Assembly (NCBI RefSeq): GCF_003665435.1
Contig: NZ_CP023407.1
Span: 5,319,501-5,383,500 of the forward strand
Source of the DNA: Streptomyces fungicidicus
GTDB lineage: Bacteria > Actinomycetota > Actinomycetes > Streptomycetales > Streptomycetaceae
Direction of reading: 5' to 3'
Length of the DNA: 64,000 nt
The notes beneath the pieces are model-generated. The model was not told where the DNA came from, ran no database searches, and worked only from the letters and a program-made list of their open reading frames with translations. The position numbers and the translations under genes were made by a program. Position 1 is the stretch's first letter; each line of letters begins with the position of its first letter. Of this stretch, positions 8,672-17,410 are shown piece by piece.

Positions 8672-9517
8672 GTGAACCTGCTGCTCGCCGAGGTGGCCCA
8701 GGCCACCCAGCGGCTCGCCGACGCCGGCGTGCCCTCGCCGCGCACCGACGCGGAGGAACTCGCCGCGTTCGTACACGGCGTCAAGCGCGGCGAGTTGCAC
8801 GCGGTGAAGGACTCCGACTTCGACGCCCGGTACTGGGAGGTCATCGCCCGCCGCGAGGCCCGTGAACCGCTCCAGCACATCACCGGCCACGCGTACTTCC
8901 GCTACCTGGAGCTCCAGGTCGGCCCCGGGGTGTTCGTGCCGCGGCCGGAGACCGAGTCGGTGGTCGGGTGGGCGATAGACGCCGTCCGCGCGATGGACGT
9001 CGTCGAGCCGTGCATCGTCGACCTGTGCACCGGATCGGGCGCGATCGCGCTCGCCCTGGCCCAGGAGGTGCCGCGCTCCCGCGTGTACGCCGTGGAGCTG
9101 TCCGAGGACGCCCTGCGGTGGACCCGCAAGAACATGGAGGGGTCCAGGGTCGAACTGCGCCAGGGGAACGCCCTGACGGCCTTCCCGGACCTCGACGGAC
9201 AGGTCGACCTGGTGATCACCAACCCGCCGTACATCCCGCTCACCGAGTGGGAGTACGTCGCCCCGGAGGCCCGCGACTACGACCCGCAGCTCGCCCTCTT
9301 CTCCGGCGAGGACGGCCTGGAGCTGATCCGCGGCCTGGAGCGCACCGCGCACCGGCTGCTGCGCCCCGGCGGGGTGGTCGTGGTCGAGCACGCCGACACC
9401 CAGGGCGGACAGGTGCCGTGGATCTTCGCCGAGGACCGCGGCTGGACCGACGCCGCCGACCACCCCGACCTGAACAACCGCCCCCGGTTCGCCACCGCCC
9501 GCAAGGCGCTGCCGTGA
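8672..9517 (+). CDS. prmC: Release factor glutamine methyltransferase
   Basis: SAM-dependent enzyme that methylates the Gln of the GGQ motif of release factors. The GTG start at 8672 has GGAGGA 7 nt before it; 281 residues is normal. Seen: the helical N-terminal domain, FVPRPETE, the SAM-binding DLCTGSGAIALALA, and the catalytic NPPY in VITNPPYIPLTEWE. Formerly called HemK. It lies between its substrate gene prfA and the YrdC-domain gene. Confidence 0.96.
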   Translation: MNLLLAEVAQATQRLADAGVPSPRTDAEELAAFVHGVKRGELHAVKDSDFDARYWEVIARREAREPLQHITGHAYFRYLELQVGPGVFVPRPETESVVGWAIDAVRAMDVVEPCIVDLCTGSGAIALALAQEVPRSRVYAVELSEDALRWTRKNMEGSRVELRQGNALTAFPDLDGQVDLVITNPPYIPLTEWEYVAPEARDYDPQLALFSGEDGLELIRGLERTAHRLLRPGGVVVVEHADTQGGQVPWIFAEDRGWTDAADHPDLNNRPRFATARKALP

Positions 9518-9570
9518 CCGCCCCGCATACTTCATCCCCCCAGCAGCACCCGTACGAGGAGGCCCGTTAG

Positions 9571-10218
9571 ATGGCTCGGCGATACGACACCAACGACGCC
9601 ACCGACCGCGCGACCGGTCTGCGCGAAGCCGCGTCCGCCGTCCGCCGGGGCGAGCTCGTGGTGCTGCCGACCGACACCGTGTACGGCATCGGCGCCGATG
9701 CCTTCACCCCGGACGCCGTCGGCGACCTGCTGGAGGCCAAGGGCCGCGGCCGCAACATGCCCTCGCCCGTCCTCATCGGCTCGCCGAACACCCTGCACGG
9801 CCTGGTCACCGACTTCTCGGAGATGGCCTGGGAGCTGGTCGACGCGTTCTGGCCGGGCGCGCTGACGCTCGTCGCCAGGCACCAGCCGTCGCTGCAGTGG
9901 GACCTCGGGGACACCCGGGGCACGGTGGCCGTGCGGATGCCGCTGCACCCGGTCGCCATCGAGCTGCTCACCGAGGTCGGGCCGATGGCCGTCTCGTCCG
10001 CCAACCTCACCGGGCACCCGGCGCCGGAGGACTGTGACGCCGCGCAGGAGATGCTCGGCGACTCCGTCTCCGTGTACCTGGACGGCGGTCCGACGCCCGG
10101 CAACGTGCCCTCCTCGATCGTCGACGTGACGCGGCCGGTGCCCGTGCTGCTGCGCGAGGGGGCGATCTCGCCCGAGGAGCTGCGCAAGGTCGTACCAGAC
10201 CTCGAGGTGGCGAATTGA
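9571..10218 (+). CDS. Threonylcarbamoyl-AMP synthase (Sua5/YrdC family)
   Basis: Makes threonylcarbamoyl-AMP from threonine, bicarbonate and ATP for the t6A37 modification of ANN-decoding tRNAs. The 215 residues cover a YrdC domain without the extra Sua5 C-terminal domain, so the TsaC form. Seen: LVVLPTDTVYGIGADAF, the basic loop EAKGRGRNMPSPVLIGS, FWPGALTLV, RMPLHPVAIELL, and AVSSANLTGHP. The ATG at 9571 has GAGGAGGCC upstream. Its TGA overlaps the start of the next gene (TTGA), suggesting translational coupling. In Bacillus the orthologue (ywlC) also sits beside an LMW phosphatase gene (ywlE). Confidence 0.93.
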   Translation: MARRYDTNDATDRATGLREAASAVRRGELVVLPTDTVYGIGADAFTPDAVGDLLEAKGRGRNMPSPVLIGSPNTLHGLVTDFSEMAWELVDAFWPGALTLVARHQPSLQWDLGDTRGTVAVRMPLHPVAIELLTEVGPMAVSSANLTGHPAPEDCDAAQEMLGDSVSVYLDGGPTPGNVPSSIVDVTRPVPVLLREGAISPEELRKVVPDLEVAN

Positions 10219-10892
10219 CGGCCCCTGGGGCGGGGCGTGGCATACGCATCGGGGAATCCAGCGCGGAGGTGACGACGACCTTCGGCTTTCCGCGCGACAC
10301 CTTTCGCATCCTCCACGTCAGCACCGGAAACGTCTGCCGCTCGCCGATCACCGAGCGACTGACCAGGCATTTCGTGAGCCAGCGGCTGGGGATCCTGGGG
10401 GGTGGGCTGATCGTGGAGAGCGCGGGGACGTGGGGACACGAGGGCGCGCCGATGGAGGCCCACGCGGAGACCGTGCTGGCGGAGTTCGGGGCGGACACGG
10501 CGGGGTTCGTGGGGCGGGAGCTGCTGGACGACCATGTGATCCGGGCGGATCTGGTGCTGACGGCTACGCGGGACCACCGGGCGCAGGTCATCTCCATGGG
10601 GCACTCGGCGGGGCTGCGGACGTTCACGCTGAAGGAGTTCACCCGGCTGGTGAACGCCATCGACCCGGCGACGCTGCCTTCGCTGGACGAGGGGCTGGTG
10701 ATGCGGGCGCGGGCGCTGGTGCGGGCTGCCGCGGCGCTGCGGGGGTGGTTGCTGGCGCCGACTGCGGAGGCGGACGAGGTGTACGACCCGTACGGGGCGC
10801 CGTTGACGTTCTTCCGGTCGATCGGGGACGAGATACACCAGGCGCTGGATCCTGTGGTCACCGCGCTGACCGGGGTGCCTGCTCGGGCCTAG
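10215..10892 (+). CDS. Low-molecular-weight protein-tyrosine-phosphatase-like protein with Ser in place of the catalytic Cys
   Basis: The fold is LMW-PTP: the P-loop region reads HVSTGNVCRSPITERL, and the general-acid segment is VYDPYGAPLTFF near the C-terminus. In active enzymes the P-loop is VCxGNxCRSP, and the first Cys is the nucleophile. Here that position is Ser (AGC at 10320-10322), while the structural Cys, Arg and Asp are kept, so a substrate-binding but catalytically dead protein is likely. The start is uncertain: TTG at 10215, overlapping the previous stop and preceded by GAGGTGG (225 residues), or GTG at 10269. Translation coupling with the YrdC gene suggests shared function. Confidence 0.85.
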   Translation: MTAPGAGRGIRIGESSAEVTTTFGFPRDTFRILHVSTGNVCRSPITERLTRHFVSQRLGILGGGLIVESAGTWGHEGAPMEAHAETVLAEFGADTAGFVGRELLDDHVIRADLVLTATRDHRAQVISMGHSAGLRTFTLKEFTRLVNAIDPATLPSLDEGLVMRARALVRAAAALRGWLLAPTAEADEVYDPYGAPLTFFRSIGDEIHQALDPVVTALTGVPARA

Positions 10893-11054
10893 GCGGGCGG
10901 CTGTCGGGGTGGGTTTCAGGGCCTCCGGCGTTGTTCCGCTGTGCCCACCCGTTCCGCCCTGCGGAACGACTGCCCACAGCGAGGTGGGGCGTGTGCCCGC
11001 AGCGAGGGGGTGGGTGAGGGGCGGGTTTTGGCTGCTCGGCCTACATTGGGGGAC

Positions 11055-12293
11055 ATGACGGTCGGGCATGCTCTTGAGAGTGATGTTCTTCGGCGGCAGG
11101 ACCCCGAGGTTGCCGAGGTGGTGGCGGGGGAGGGGGAGCGGCAGGCTGGGTCGCTCCAGCTGAACGCCGCCGAGAACTTCATGTCCCCGGCCGTGCTGGC
11201 CGTCCTCGGCTCACCGCTGGCCAACAAGTACGCCGAGGGCTACCCCGGCAACCGGCACCACGGCGGCTGCGAGATCGTCGACGTCGCCGAGCGCCTCGCC
11301 GTGGAACGGGCCACCGCGCTGTTCGGCGCCGAACACGCCAACGTGCAGCCCCACTCGGGCTCGTCCGCCGTGCTCGCCGCGTACGCCGCCCTGCTGCGCC
11401 CCGGCGACACCGTGCTGGCCCTCGGCCTGCCCTACGGCGGCCATCTCACCCACGGCTCGCCCGCCAACTTCTCCGGCCGCTGGTTCGACTTCGTCGGCTA
11501 CGGCGTCGACGCCGAGTCCGGGCTCATCGACCACGACCAGGTGCGGACGCTGGCCCGCGCCCACCGCCCCAAGGCCATCGTGTGCGGCTCCATCGCCTAC
11601 CCCCGCCACATCGACCACGCGTTCTTCCGCGAGGTCGCCGACGAGGTGGGCGCGTATCTGATCGCCGACGCCGCACACCCCATCGGACTGGTCGCCGGGG
11701 GAGTGGCGCCCAGCCCGGTGCCCTACGCGGACATCGTGTGCGCCACCACGCACAAGGTGCTGCGGGGCCCGCGCGGCGGCATGATCCTGTGCGGCGCCGA
11801 GCTGGCCGAACGCGTCGACCGCGCGGTGTTCCCGTTCAGCCAGGGCGGCGCCCAGATGAACAGCGTCGCGGCCAAGGCGGTCGCGTTCGGGGAGGCGGCG
11901 ACGCCGGCGTTCGCCGCGTACGCGCACCGGGTGGTCGCCAACGCGCGGGTGCTGGCCGCCGCGCTCGCCGCCGAGGGGCTGACCGTCACCACCGGCGGCA
12001 CGGACACCCATCTGATCACCGCCGACCCGGCGCCGCTCGGCGTCGACGGACGCACGGCGCGCGGCCGGCTCGCGGCGGCGGGGCTGGTCCTGGACTGCTG
12101 CGCGCTGCCGCACGGCGACGACCGCGGGCTGCGCCTGGGCACGGCGGCGCTCACCACCCAGGGCATGGGGGCGCCGGAGATGACGTTCGTCGCGGGGCTG
12201 CTGGCGAGCGTCCTGCGCGGCGGCACCGGGCCCGGGCGGGCCCGGGAGGACGTACGGGAACTGGCCGCGGCGTTCCCGCCGTACCCGCGCTGA
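11055..12293 (+). CDS. Serine hydroxymethyltransferase-like PLP enzyme (GlyA paralogue)
   Basis: 412 residues of the SHMT family, which interconverts serine and glycine with tetrahydrofolate. Seen: LNAAENFMSPAVL, KYAEGYPGNRHHGGCE, the PLP lysine in TTHKVLRGPRGGMIL, and QGGAQMNSVAAKAVA. The start ATG at 11055 has only GGGGGA close upstream; the frame stays open further but homology begins with this Met. Streptomyces normally carry another glyA elsewhere, so this copy may be a paralogue with a different folate or aldol role. Its place before the wecA-like gene and the atp operon resembles Bacillus, where glyA is also near atp. Confidence 0.88.
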   Translation: MTVGHALESDVLRRQDPEVAEVVAGEGERQAGSLQLNAAENFMSPAVLAVLGSPLANKYAEGYPGNRHHGGCEIVDVAERLAVERATALFGAEHANVQPHSGSSAVLAAYAALLRPGDTVLALGLPYGGHLTHGSPANFSGRWFDFVGYGVDAESGLIDHDQVRTLARAHRPKAIVCGSIAYPRHIDHAFFREVADEVGAYLIADAAHPIGLVAGGVAPSPVPYADIVCATTHKVLRGPRGGMILCGAELAERVDRAVFPFSQGGAQMNSVAAKAVAFGEAATPAFAAYAHRVVANARVLAAALAAEGLTVTTGGTDTHLITADPAPLGVDGRTARGRLAAAGLVLDCCALPHGDDRGLRLGTAALTTQGMGAPEMTFVAGLLASVLRGGTGPGRAREDVRELAAAFPPYPR

Positions 12294-12430
12294 GCGGCCC
12301 CGCGGGGGGTGGGCGCACCAAAATCACAGCCGCGCGTGCAACCATCGTCGCTACCCGGAAGTCCCCACCCGTATGCGCGCCTCGCTAGGGTGTGAGGCTG
12401 TGATGGCCAGCGAGATCTGTGGGGAAGCCC

Positions 12431-13774
12431 GTGCGTGAATACCTGCTGACGCTCTGTGTCACGGCCGCGGTGACGTACCTGCTGACCGGGCCGGTGCGGA
12501 AATTCGCGATCGTGGCCGGGGCGATGCCGGAGATCCGGGCACGTGACGTGCACCGGGAACCCACTCCGCGGCTCGGCGGTATCGCGATGTTCTTCGGGCT
12601 CTGCGCGGGCCTGCTGACCGCCGACCACCTCACCAACCTCAACCAGCTCTTCGAGAAGTCCAACGAGCCGCGGGCACTGCTCTCCGGGGCCGCGCTGATC
12701 TGGCTGATCGGTGTGCTGGACGACAAGTTCGAGATCGACGCCCTGATCAAGCTGGGCGGCCAGATGATCGCCGCGGGCGTGATGGTCATGCAGGGTCTGA
12801 CGATCCTGTGGCTGCCCGTCCCGGGCGTCGGCTCGGTCGCGCTCACCCAGTGGCAGGGCACGCTGCTCACGGTCGCGCTGGTGGTCATCACCATCAACGC
12901 GGTCAACTTCGTGGACGGCCTGGACGGTCTCGCGGCCGGCATGGTGTGCATCGCGGCGGCGGCGTTCTTCCTGTACGCCTACCGGATCTGGTACTCGTAC
13001 GGCATCGAGGCGGCCGCCCCGGCGACGCTGTTCTCGGCGATCCTGATGGGCATGTGCCTGGGCTTCCTGCCGCACAACATGCATCCCGCGCGGATCTTCA
13101 TGGGCGACTCGGGTTCGATGCTCATCGGCCTGGTGCTGGCCGCGGGTGCGATCTCCGTCACCGGGCAGGTCGACCCGGACGCGCTGAAGCTGTTCGCCGG
13201 TTCGGAGAAGGAGGCCGTGCACCAGACGGTGCCGGTCTACATCCCGCTGCTGCTGCCGCTGACCATCATCGCGGTGCCGGCCGCCGACCTGATCCTGGCG
13301 ATCGTGCGCCGCACCTGGCGGGGCCAGTCGCCGTTCGCGGCGGACCGGGGCCATCTGCACCACCGGCTGCTGGAGATCGGCCACTCGCACAGCCGGGCCG
13401 TGCTGATCATGTACTTCTGGTCGGCGCTGATCGGCTTCGGTGCGCTGACGTACTCGGTGAACTCGGCGTCGATGTGGATCGTGCTGAGCGTGGTGATCCT
13501 GTCGACGATCGGCCTCATCCTGCTTCTGCTGCCCCGCTTCACGCCGCGCGCCCCGCGCTGGGCGGAGGCCGTCGTGCCGCCCCGGTACCGGCGCCGGAGG
13601 GCCGCCGCGGCCGCTTCCGAGGCTTCCGGGGCGACGGCCGCGCACGAGGCGGCGGAGGTGCCGGGGGAGGCCTCCGAGGACCGCACACCGGTCGCCGCGG
13701 GCGTCTCCGGCGTCAACGGCGCGACCGCCGTCGGCTCCCGCGCACGCCTGGCCGACCGGTCACGGCAAAGGTAA
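12431..13774 (+). CDS. Undecaprenyl-phosphate GlcNAc-1-phosphate transferase family (WecA/TagO-like)
   Basis: Polytopic membrane enzyme, 447 residues from the GTG at 12431 (GGGGAAG upstream; an in-frame GTG at 12419 is an alternative). The family loads a sugar-1-phosphate on undecaprenyl phosphate to start teichoic acid or other glycopolymer synthesis. Seen: about ten membrane helices, LDDKFEID (metal-binding Asp pair), NFVDGLDGLAAG, MGDSGSM, and the His-rich RGHLHHRLLEIGHSHSR. About 60 residues of Ala/Glu-rich tail after the last helix are not part of the usual family. The LCP gene upstream would act later in the same pathway. Confidence 0.92.
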   Translation: MREYLLTLCVTAAVTYLLTGPVRKFAIVAGAMPEIRARDVHREPTPRLGGIAMFFGLCAGLLTADHLTNLNQLFEKSNEPRALLSGAALIWLIGVLDDKFEIDALIKLGGQMIAAGVMVMQGLTILWLPVPGVGSVALTQWQGTLLTVALVVITINAVNFVDGLDGLAAGMVCIAAAAFFLYAYRIWYSYGIEAAAPATLFSAILMGMCLGFLPHNMHPARIFMGDSGSMLIGLVLAAGAISVTGQVDPDALKLFAGSEKEAVHQTVPVYIPLLLPLTIIAVPAADLILAIVRRTWRGQSPFAADRGHLHHRLLEIGHSHSRAVLIMYFWSALIGFGALTYSVNSASMWIVLSVVILSTIGLILLLLPRFTPRAPRWAEAVVPPRYRRRRAAAAASEASGATAAHEAAEVPGEASEDRTPVAAGVSGVNGATAVGSRARLADRSRQR

Positions 13775-13812
13775 GAATCCGGCTAGAGCATTGCCAAGTC
13801 GTGGGGCCCCTA

Positions 13813-13843
13813 TGGGGCGGTGTTGGGTATATGAACCGCCCCA
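13813..13843 (+). terminator. Hairpin downstream of the WecA-like gene
   Basis: Perfect 9-bp inverted repeat TGGGGCGGT / ACCGCCCCA (13813-13821 with 13835-13843), 13-nt loop. No U-tract follows. Position 39 nt after the stop fits a terminator. Confidence 0.6.
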
Positions 13844-14086
13844 ATATCAGACAAAGTGGCCGCGTTTTCGCTCAGCCGCGCGGAATCACTCTCATGTGTG
13901 ACTGCGAGCACACCCAGCAGGTAAAGACTGCATCAAATAGTTTGTGATACCGTTCACGAGAACCCCGGACAGAGCCGAAGAACCGCAGTGCGACGGTTCA
14001 CCGGTGCGAGGAATTCACCCTCGATCCGGGGGTCTACGCTCGTCCATGACGACACCCTGCCCCCTGTGAATTGCGGAGTTGCCGCC
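13844..14086 (+). promoter_or_regulatory. Upstream region of the atp operon
   Basis: About 240 bp without a gene. It contains a distinctly AT-richer stretch around 13920-13960 (GCATCAAATAGTTTGTGATA), the most promoter-like sequence before atpI, but I cannot assign -35 and -10 hexamers with confidence. Confidence 0.4.
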
Positions 14087-14524
14087 ATGCCGTCCCCTGA
14101 CGTCCGGATCCTGGCCCAGGCCGCCGTGCCCACGGCTGCCGCCGGCGCTGTCGCCGCCGTCGTCAGCGCGGTGGTCGCCGGTGGCAAGGGTGCGATCGGG
14201 GCGCTCGTCGCGACCGCGGTGGTGATCCTCTTCATGGGGATCGGCCTCTATGTGCTGCAGCGGACCGCGAAGACGCTTCCGCATCTGTTCCAGGCAATGG
14301 GATTGATGCTGTACGCGGCGCAGATCCTGCTGCTGTTCATCTTCGTCGCCGTGTTCCGGGACACCACGCTCTTCCACCCCAAGGCCTTCGCCCTCACGCT
14401 TGTCGGCACCACGCTCGTGTGGATCGCCGCACAGGCGCGCGCGCACATGAAGTCCAAGATCCTTTACGTCGAACCCGAGTCGACGACGGGCAACAAGCCC
14501 GGAAACTCGGGGCACTCGTCGTGA
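14087..14524 (+). CDS. atpI: ATP synthase protein I
   Basis: First gene of the ATP synthase operon. 145 residues from the ATG at 14087 with GCGGAG upstream; the start is inferred. Four membrane helices are seen (AVPTAAAGAVAAVVSAVVAG; LVATAVVILFMGIGLYVL; LMLYAAQILLLFIFVAVF; FALTLVGTTLVWIAAQ), then a basic cytoplasmic tail. AtpI is poorly conserved, not part of the final enzyme, and is thought to help c-ring assembly. The assignment rests on topology and position before atpB. Confidence 0.88.
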   Translation: MPSPDVRILAQAAVPTAAAGAVAAVVSAVVAGGKGAIGALVATAVVILFMGIGLYVLQRTAKTLPHLFQAMGLMLYAAQILLLFIFVAVFRDTTLFHPKAFALTLVGTTLVWIAAQARAHMKSKILYVEPESTTGNKPGNSGHSS

Positions 14525-14749
14525 GGGGTAGGCCCGGGATAAAGAGGCTTGGGAACTCCTGCTATCGTCCGGTGCCAACTGCGGCATCGCGGGCGCGGGC
14601 ATCCGAGCTGACGCCTGCTCCATGGCGAGGCGAGATGCCCCCCAGCCGCCCTCACATCCGTAACACCAGTCCCGTGCCGAACCGCGGCCGCGTGCCGCGC
14701 CGACACAACGAGGTTGCCGTACCTATGCGCCACGATGAAGGAGCCCGCG

Positions 14750-15574
14750 GTGAGTGCTGACCCGACGCAGGTGCTCGCCTTCGAGACCGACTGCCACCTG
14801 TTCGACGGTTGTGGCTTCCCGGCTCCGGGCCTGCACTCGTTCCTCTTCGAGCCGCTCTGGGGCAACGCAGACGGCAACGGCCTGTACTTCAACAAGCCGA
14901 TGCTGCTCGCGCTGCTGGGTTCCATCATCGTGGTGGGCTTCTTCTGGGCCGCGTTCGCCAAGCCGAAGCTCGTCCCGGGCAAGCTCCAGATGATCGCCGA
15001 GGCCGGCTACGACTTCGTGCGCACCGGCATCGTGTACCAGACGCTCGGCAAGCGCGAGGGCGAGAAGTACGTCCCGCTGGCCGTCTCCCTGTTCTTCTTC
15101 GTCTGGATGATGAACCTCTGGTCGATCATCCCCGTCGCCGCCTTCCCGGTGACCTCGATCATCGCCTACCCGCTGGTCCTGGCGCTGATCGTCTACGTCA
15201 CCTGGGTCTCGCTGACCTTCAAGCGGCACGGGTTCGTCGGCTTCTTCAAGAACGTCACCGGCTACGACAAGTCGCTCGGCGCGGTCCTTCCGCTGTCGAT
15301 GACCATCGAGTTCTTCTCGAACCTGCTGGTCCGGCCGTTCACCCACGCCGTGCGACTCTTCGCGAACATGTTCGCGGGCCACACCCTGCTGCTGCTCTTC
15401 ACGATCGCCAGCTGGTACATGCTCAACGGCATCGGCATCGCCTACTCCGCGGTGTCGTTCGGCATGGTCCTCGTCATGACGCTCTTCGAGCTCTTCATCC
15501 AGGCCGTGCAGGCCTACGTCTTCGTCCTGCTGACCTGCACGTACATCCAGGGCGCGCTCGCCGAGCACCACTGA
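14750..15574 (+). CDS. atpB: ATP synthase F0 subunit a
   Basis: Membrane stator subunit that holds the proton half-channels beside the c-ring. From the GTG at 14750, with AAGGAG 6 nt upstream, the product is 274 residues; an in-frame ATG at 14735 is possible. The essential arginine is R202 in AVRLFANMFAGH, and later LFELFIQAVQAYVFVLLTCTYI forms the last helix. Five to six membrane helices are visible. Confidence 0.97.
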   Translation: MSADPTQVLAFETDCHLFDGCGFPAPGLHSFLFEPLWGNADGNGLYFNKPMLLALLGSIIVVGFFWAAFAKPKLVPGKLQMIAEAGYDFVRTGIVYQTLGKREGEKYVPLAVSLFFFVWMMNLWSIIPVAAFPVTSIIAYPLVLALIVYVTWVSLTFKRHGFVGFFKNVTGYDKSLGAVLPLSMTIEFFSNLLVRPFTHAVRLFANMFAGHTLLLLFTIASWYMLNGIGIAYSAVSFGMVLVMTLFELFIQAVQAYVFVLLTCTYIQGALAEHH

Positions 15575-15647
15575 GCGCCCCGGTTCCACCCCCGTAGTCG
15601 TCCGGTGGCCAACCCCCACCGGTCCGTAAAGAGAAGGAAGAACTGGC

Positions 15648-15869
15648 ATGTCCAACCTTGCTGCTGTCACCGGTGACCTCGGTTCCGTCGGTTACGGTCT
15701 CGCGGCCATCGGCCCGGGCGTCGGCGTTGGCATCATCTTCGGTAACGGCACCCAGGCCCTGGCCCGTCAGCCCGAGGCCGCCGGCCTGATCCGCGCCAAC
15801 CAGATCCTGGGCTTCGCCTTCTGTGAGGCGCTCGCCCTGATCGGTCTCGTCATGCCGTTCGTCTACTAA
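15648..15869 (+). CDS. atpE: ATP synthase F0 subunit c
   Basis: 73-residue proteolipid of the rotating c-ring: two hydrophobic helices joined by a polar loop (ALARQPEAAG). Proton-carrying carboxylate is E60 in GFAFCEALALIG. The first helix has a glycine-rich face (GLAAIGPGVGVGIIFGNG). ATG with AAGGAAG upstream. Codon use is biased to the most frequent codons, as expected for the most abundant F0 subunit. Confidence 0.97.
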   Translation: MSNLAAVTGDLGSVGYGLAAIGPGVGVGIIFGNGTQALARQPEAAGLIRANQILGFAFCEALALIGLVMPFVY

Positions 15870-15911
15870 GACGAGCACTGACGACCGACCCTTTCGACGA
15901 AAGGCACTGAT

Positions 15912-16463
15912 GTGAACTCCGCCCTGGTTTTCCTGGCGGCTGAGGGTGAGAAGGAGAATCCCCTCATCCCGCCGTGGCCGGAAGTTGTCATCGGCCTCAT
16001 CGCTTTCGTCATCGTCTTCGGTTTCCTCGCCAAGAAGCTCCTCCCGACCATCAACAAGGTCCTGGAAGAGCGTCGCGAGGCCATCGAAGGCGGTATCGAG
16101 AAGGCCGAGGCCGCTCAGACCGAGGCCCAGAGCGTCCTTGAGCAGTACAAGGCTCAGCTCGCCGAAGCCCGGCACGAGGCCGCGCGTCTGCGCCAGGAGG
16201 CGCAGGAGCAGGGCGCGACGCTCATCGCCGAGATGCGGGCCGAGGGCCAGCGTCAGCGCGAGGAGATCATCGCCGCCGGTCACGCGCAGATCGAGGCCGA
16301 CCGCAAGGCCGCCGCTTCCGCGCTGCGCCAGGACGTCGGCAAGCTCGCCACCGACCTGGCCGGCAAGCTCGTCGGCGAGTCCCTCGAGGACCACGCCCGG
16401 CAGAGCCGCGTGATCGACCGCTTCCTCGACGAGCTCGACCAGAAGGCCGAGGCCGCGCGATGA
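15912..16463 (+). CDS. atpF: ATP synthase F0 subunit b
   Basis: Peripheral stalk subunit of 183 residues: one N-terminal membrane helix (VVIGLIAFVIVFGFLAKKLL) followed by a long charged alpha-helix that dimerises and reaches up to F1. GTG start at 15912 with GAAAGG upstream. The stop overlaps the atpH start (ATGA), so the two are translationally coupled. Confidence 0.96.
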   Translation: MNSALVFLAAEGEKENPLIPPWPEVVIGLIAFVIVFGFLAKKLLPTINKVLEERREAIEGGIEKAEAAQTEAQSVLEQYKAQLAEARHEAARLRQEAQEQGATLIAEMRAEGQRQREEIIAAGHAQIEADRKAAASALRQDVGKLATDLAGKLVGESLEDHARQSRVIDRFLDELDQKAEAAR

Positions 16464-17275
16464 ACGGAGCGAGCCGCGAGGCCCTGGCAGCCGCACGTGA
16501 GCGTCTCGACTCGCTGACGGACTCCACGTCCGTGGACGCGGCCGTGCTCGCCGACGAGCTGGCCGCCGTCACCACGCTGCTCGACCGCGAGGTGTCGCTG
16601 CGTCGGGTCCTCACCGACCCGGCGCAGGCCGGTGAGGCCAAGGCCGACCTGGCCCGGCGCCTGCTCGGCTCGCAGGTCGGCGGCCCGACCGCGGACGTCG
16701 TGTCCGGCATGGTGCGGTCCCGCTGGTCGCAGTCCCGCGACCTGGTGGACGCGCTGGAGCAGCTGGCCGCCGTCGCCGACCTCACCGCCGCTCAGAAGTC
16801 CGGCGCGCTCGACGACGTCGAGGACGAGCTGTTCCGGTTCGGCCGGATCGTCTCCTCGAACACGGAGCTGCGCGCCGCGCTGACCAGCCGGAGCGCCACC
16901 GCCTCCGCCAAGAGCGAGCTGCTGCGCAGCCTGCTCGGGGGCAGGGCGAACGCGGCGACCGAGCGTCTGGTGACACGTCTCGTGACCGTGCCGCGGGGAC
17001 GTAGCCTGGAGTCGGGACTCGAGTCCCTGTCCAAGCTCGCCGCCGAGCGCCGTGACCGCATGGTGGCCGTCGTCACCTCCGCGGTGCCGCTGAGCGACCG
17101 GCAGAAGCAGCGCCTGGGCGACTCCCTCGCGAAGCTCTACGGCCGCCGGATGCACCTCAACCTCGACGTCGACCCCGAGGTCGTCGGCGGGATCCGGGTG
17201 CAGGTCGGTGACGAGGTCATCAACGGCTCCCTCGCGGACCGGCTCGAGGACGCCAGCCGCCGGCTGGCGAGCTGA
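16460..17275 (+). CDS. atpH: ATP synthase F1 subunit delta
   Basis: 271 residues that link the b-stalk to the top of F1; E. coli delta is about 177. The extra length is at the N-terminus, as in other actinobacteria: residues 1-90 are a helical region (LDSLTDSTSVDAAVLADEL...), and the C-terminal part ends with the conserved RVQVGDEVINGSLADRLED. ATG overlaps the atpF stop by 4 nt. A 135-bp gap with hairpins separates it from atpA. Confidence 0.95.
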   Translation: MNGASREALAAARERLDSLTDSTSVDAAVLADELAAVTTLLDREVSLRRVLTDPAQAGEAKADLARRLLGSQVGGPTADVVSGMVRSRWSQSRDLVDALEQLAAVADLTAAQKSGALDDVEDELFRFGRIVSSNTELRAALTSRSATASAKSELLRSLLGGRANAATERLVTRLVTVPRGRSLESGLESLSKLAAERRDRMVAVVTSAVPLSDRQKQRLGDSLAKLYGRRMHLNLDVDPEVVGGIRVQVGDEVINGSLADRLEDASRRLAS

Positions 17276-17307
17276 GCAGCACAATTCTTCATAGGCAGTA
17301 CGTAATT

Positions 17308-17369
17308 ACGGCCCTGGTTGGGCCGTGCAGAGGATTCACCTCATATCGGGGGGAGTCCCCATACCCCCC
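17308..17369 (+). other. Two hairpins between atpH and atpA
   Basis: 17308-17326 is a perfect 7-bp stem (ACGGCCC / GGGCCGT) with a TGGTT loop. 17348-17353 (GGGGGG) can pair with 17364-17369 (CCCCCC). They lie in the only sizeable gap inside atpB-atpD and end 41 nt before atpA. They could tune subunit ratios through mRNA processing or stability; this is inference. Confidence 0.5.
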
Positions 17370-17410
17370 AAGTGAAACTTCGGGCCCAACAAGGAGAGCA
17401 GGGAACTCAG

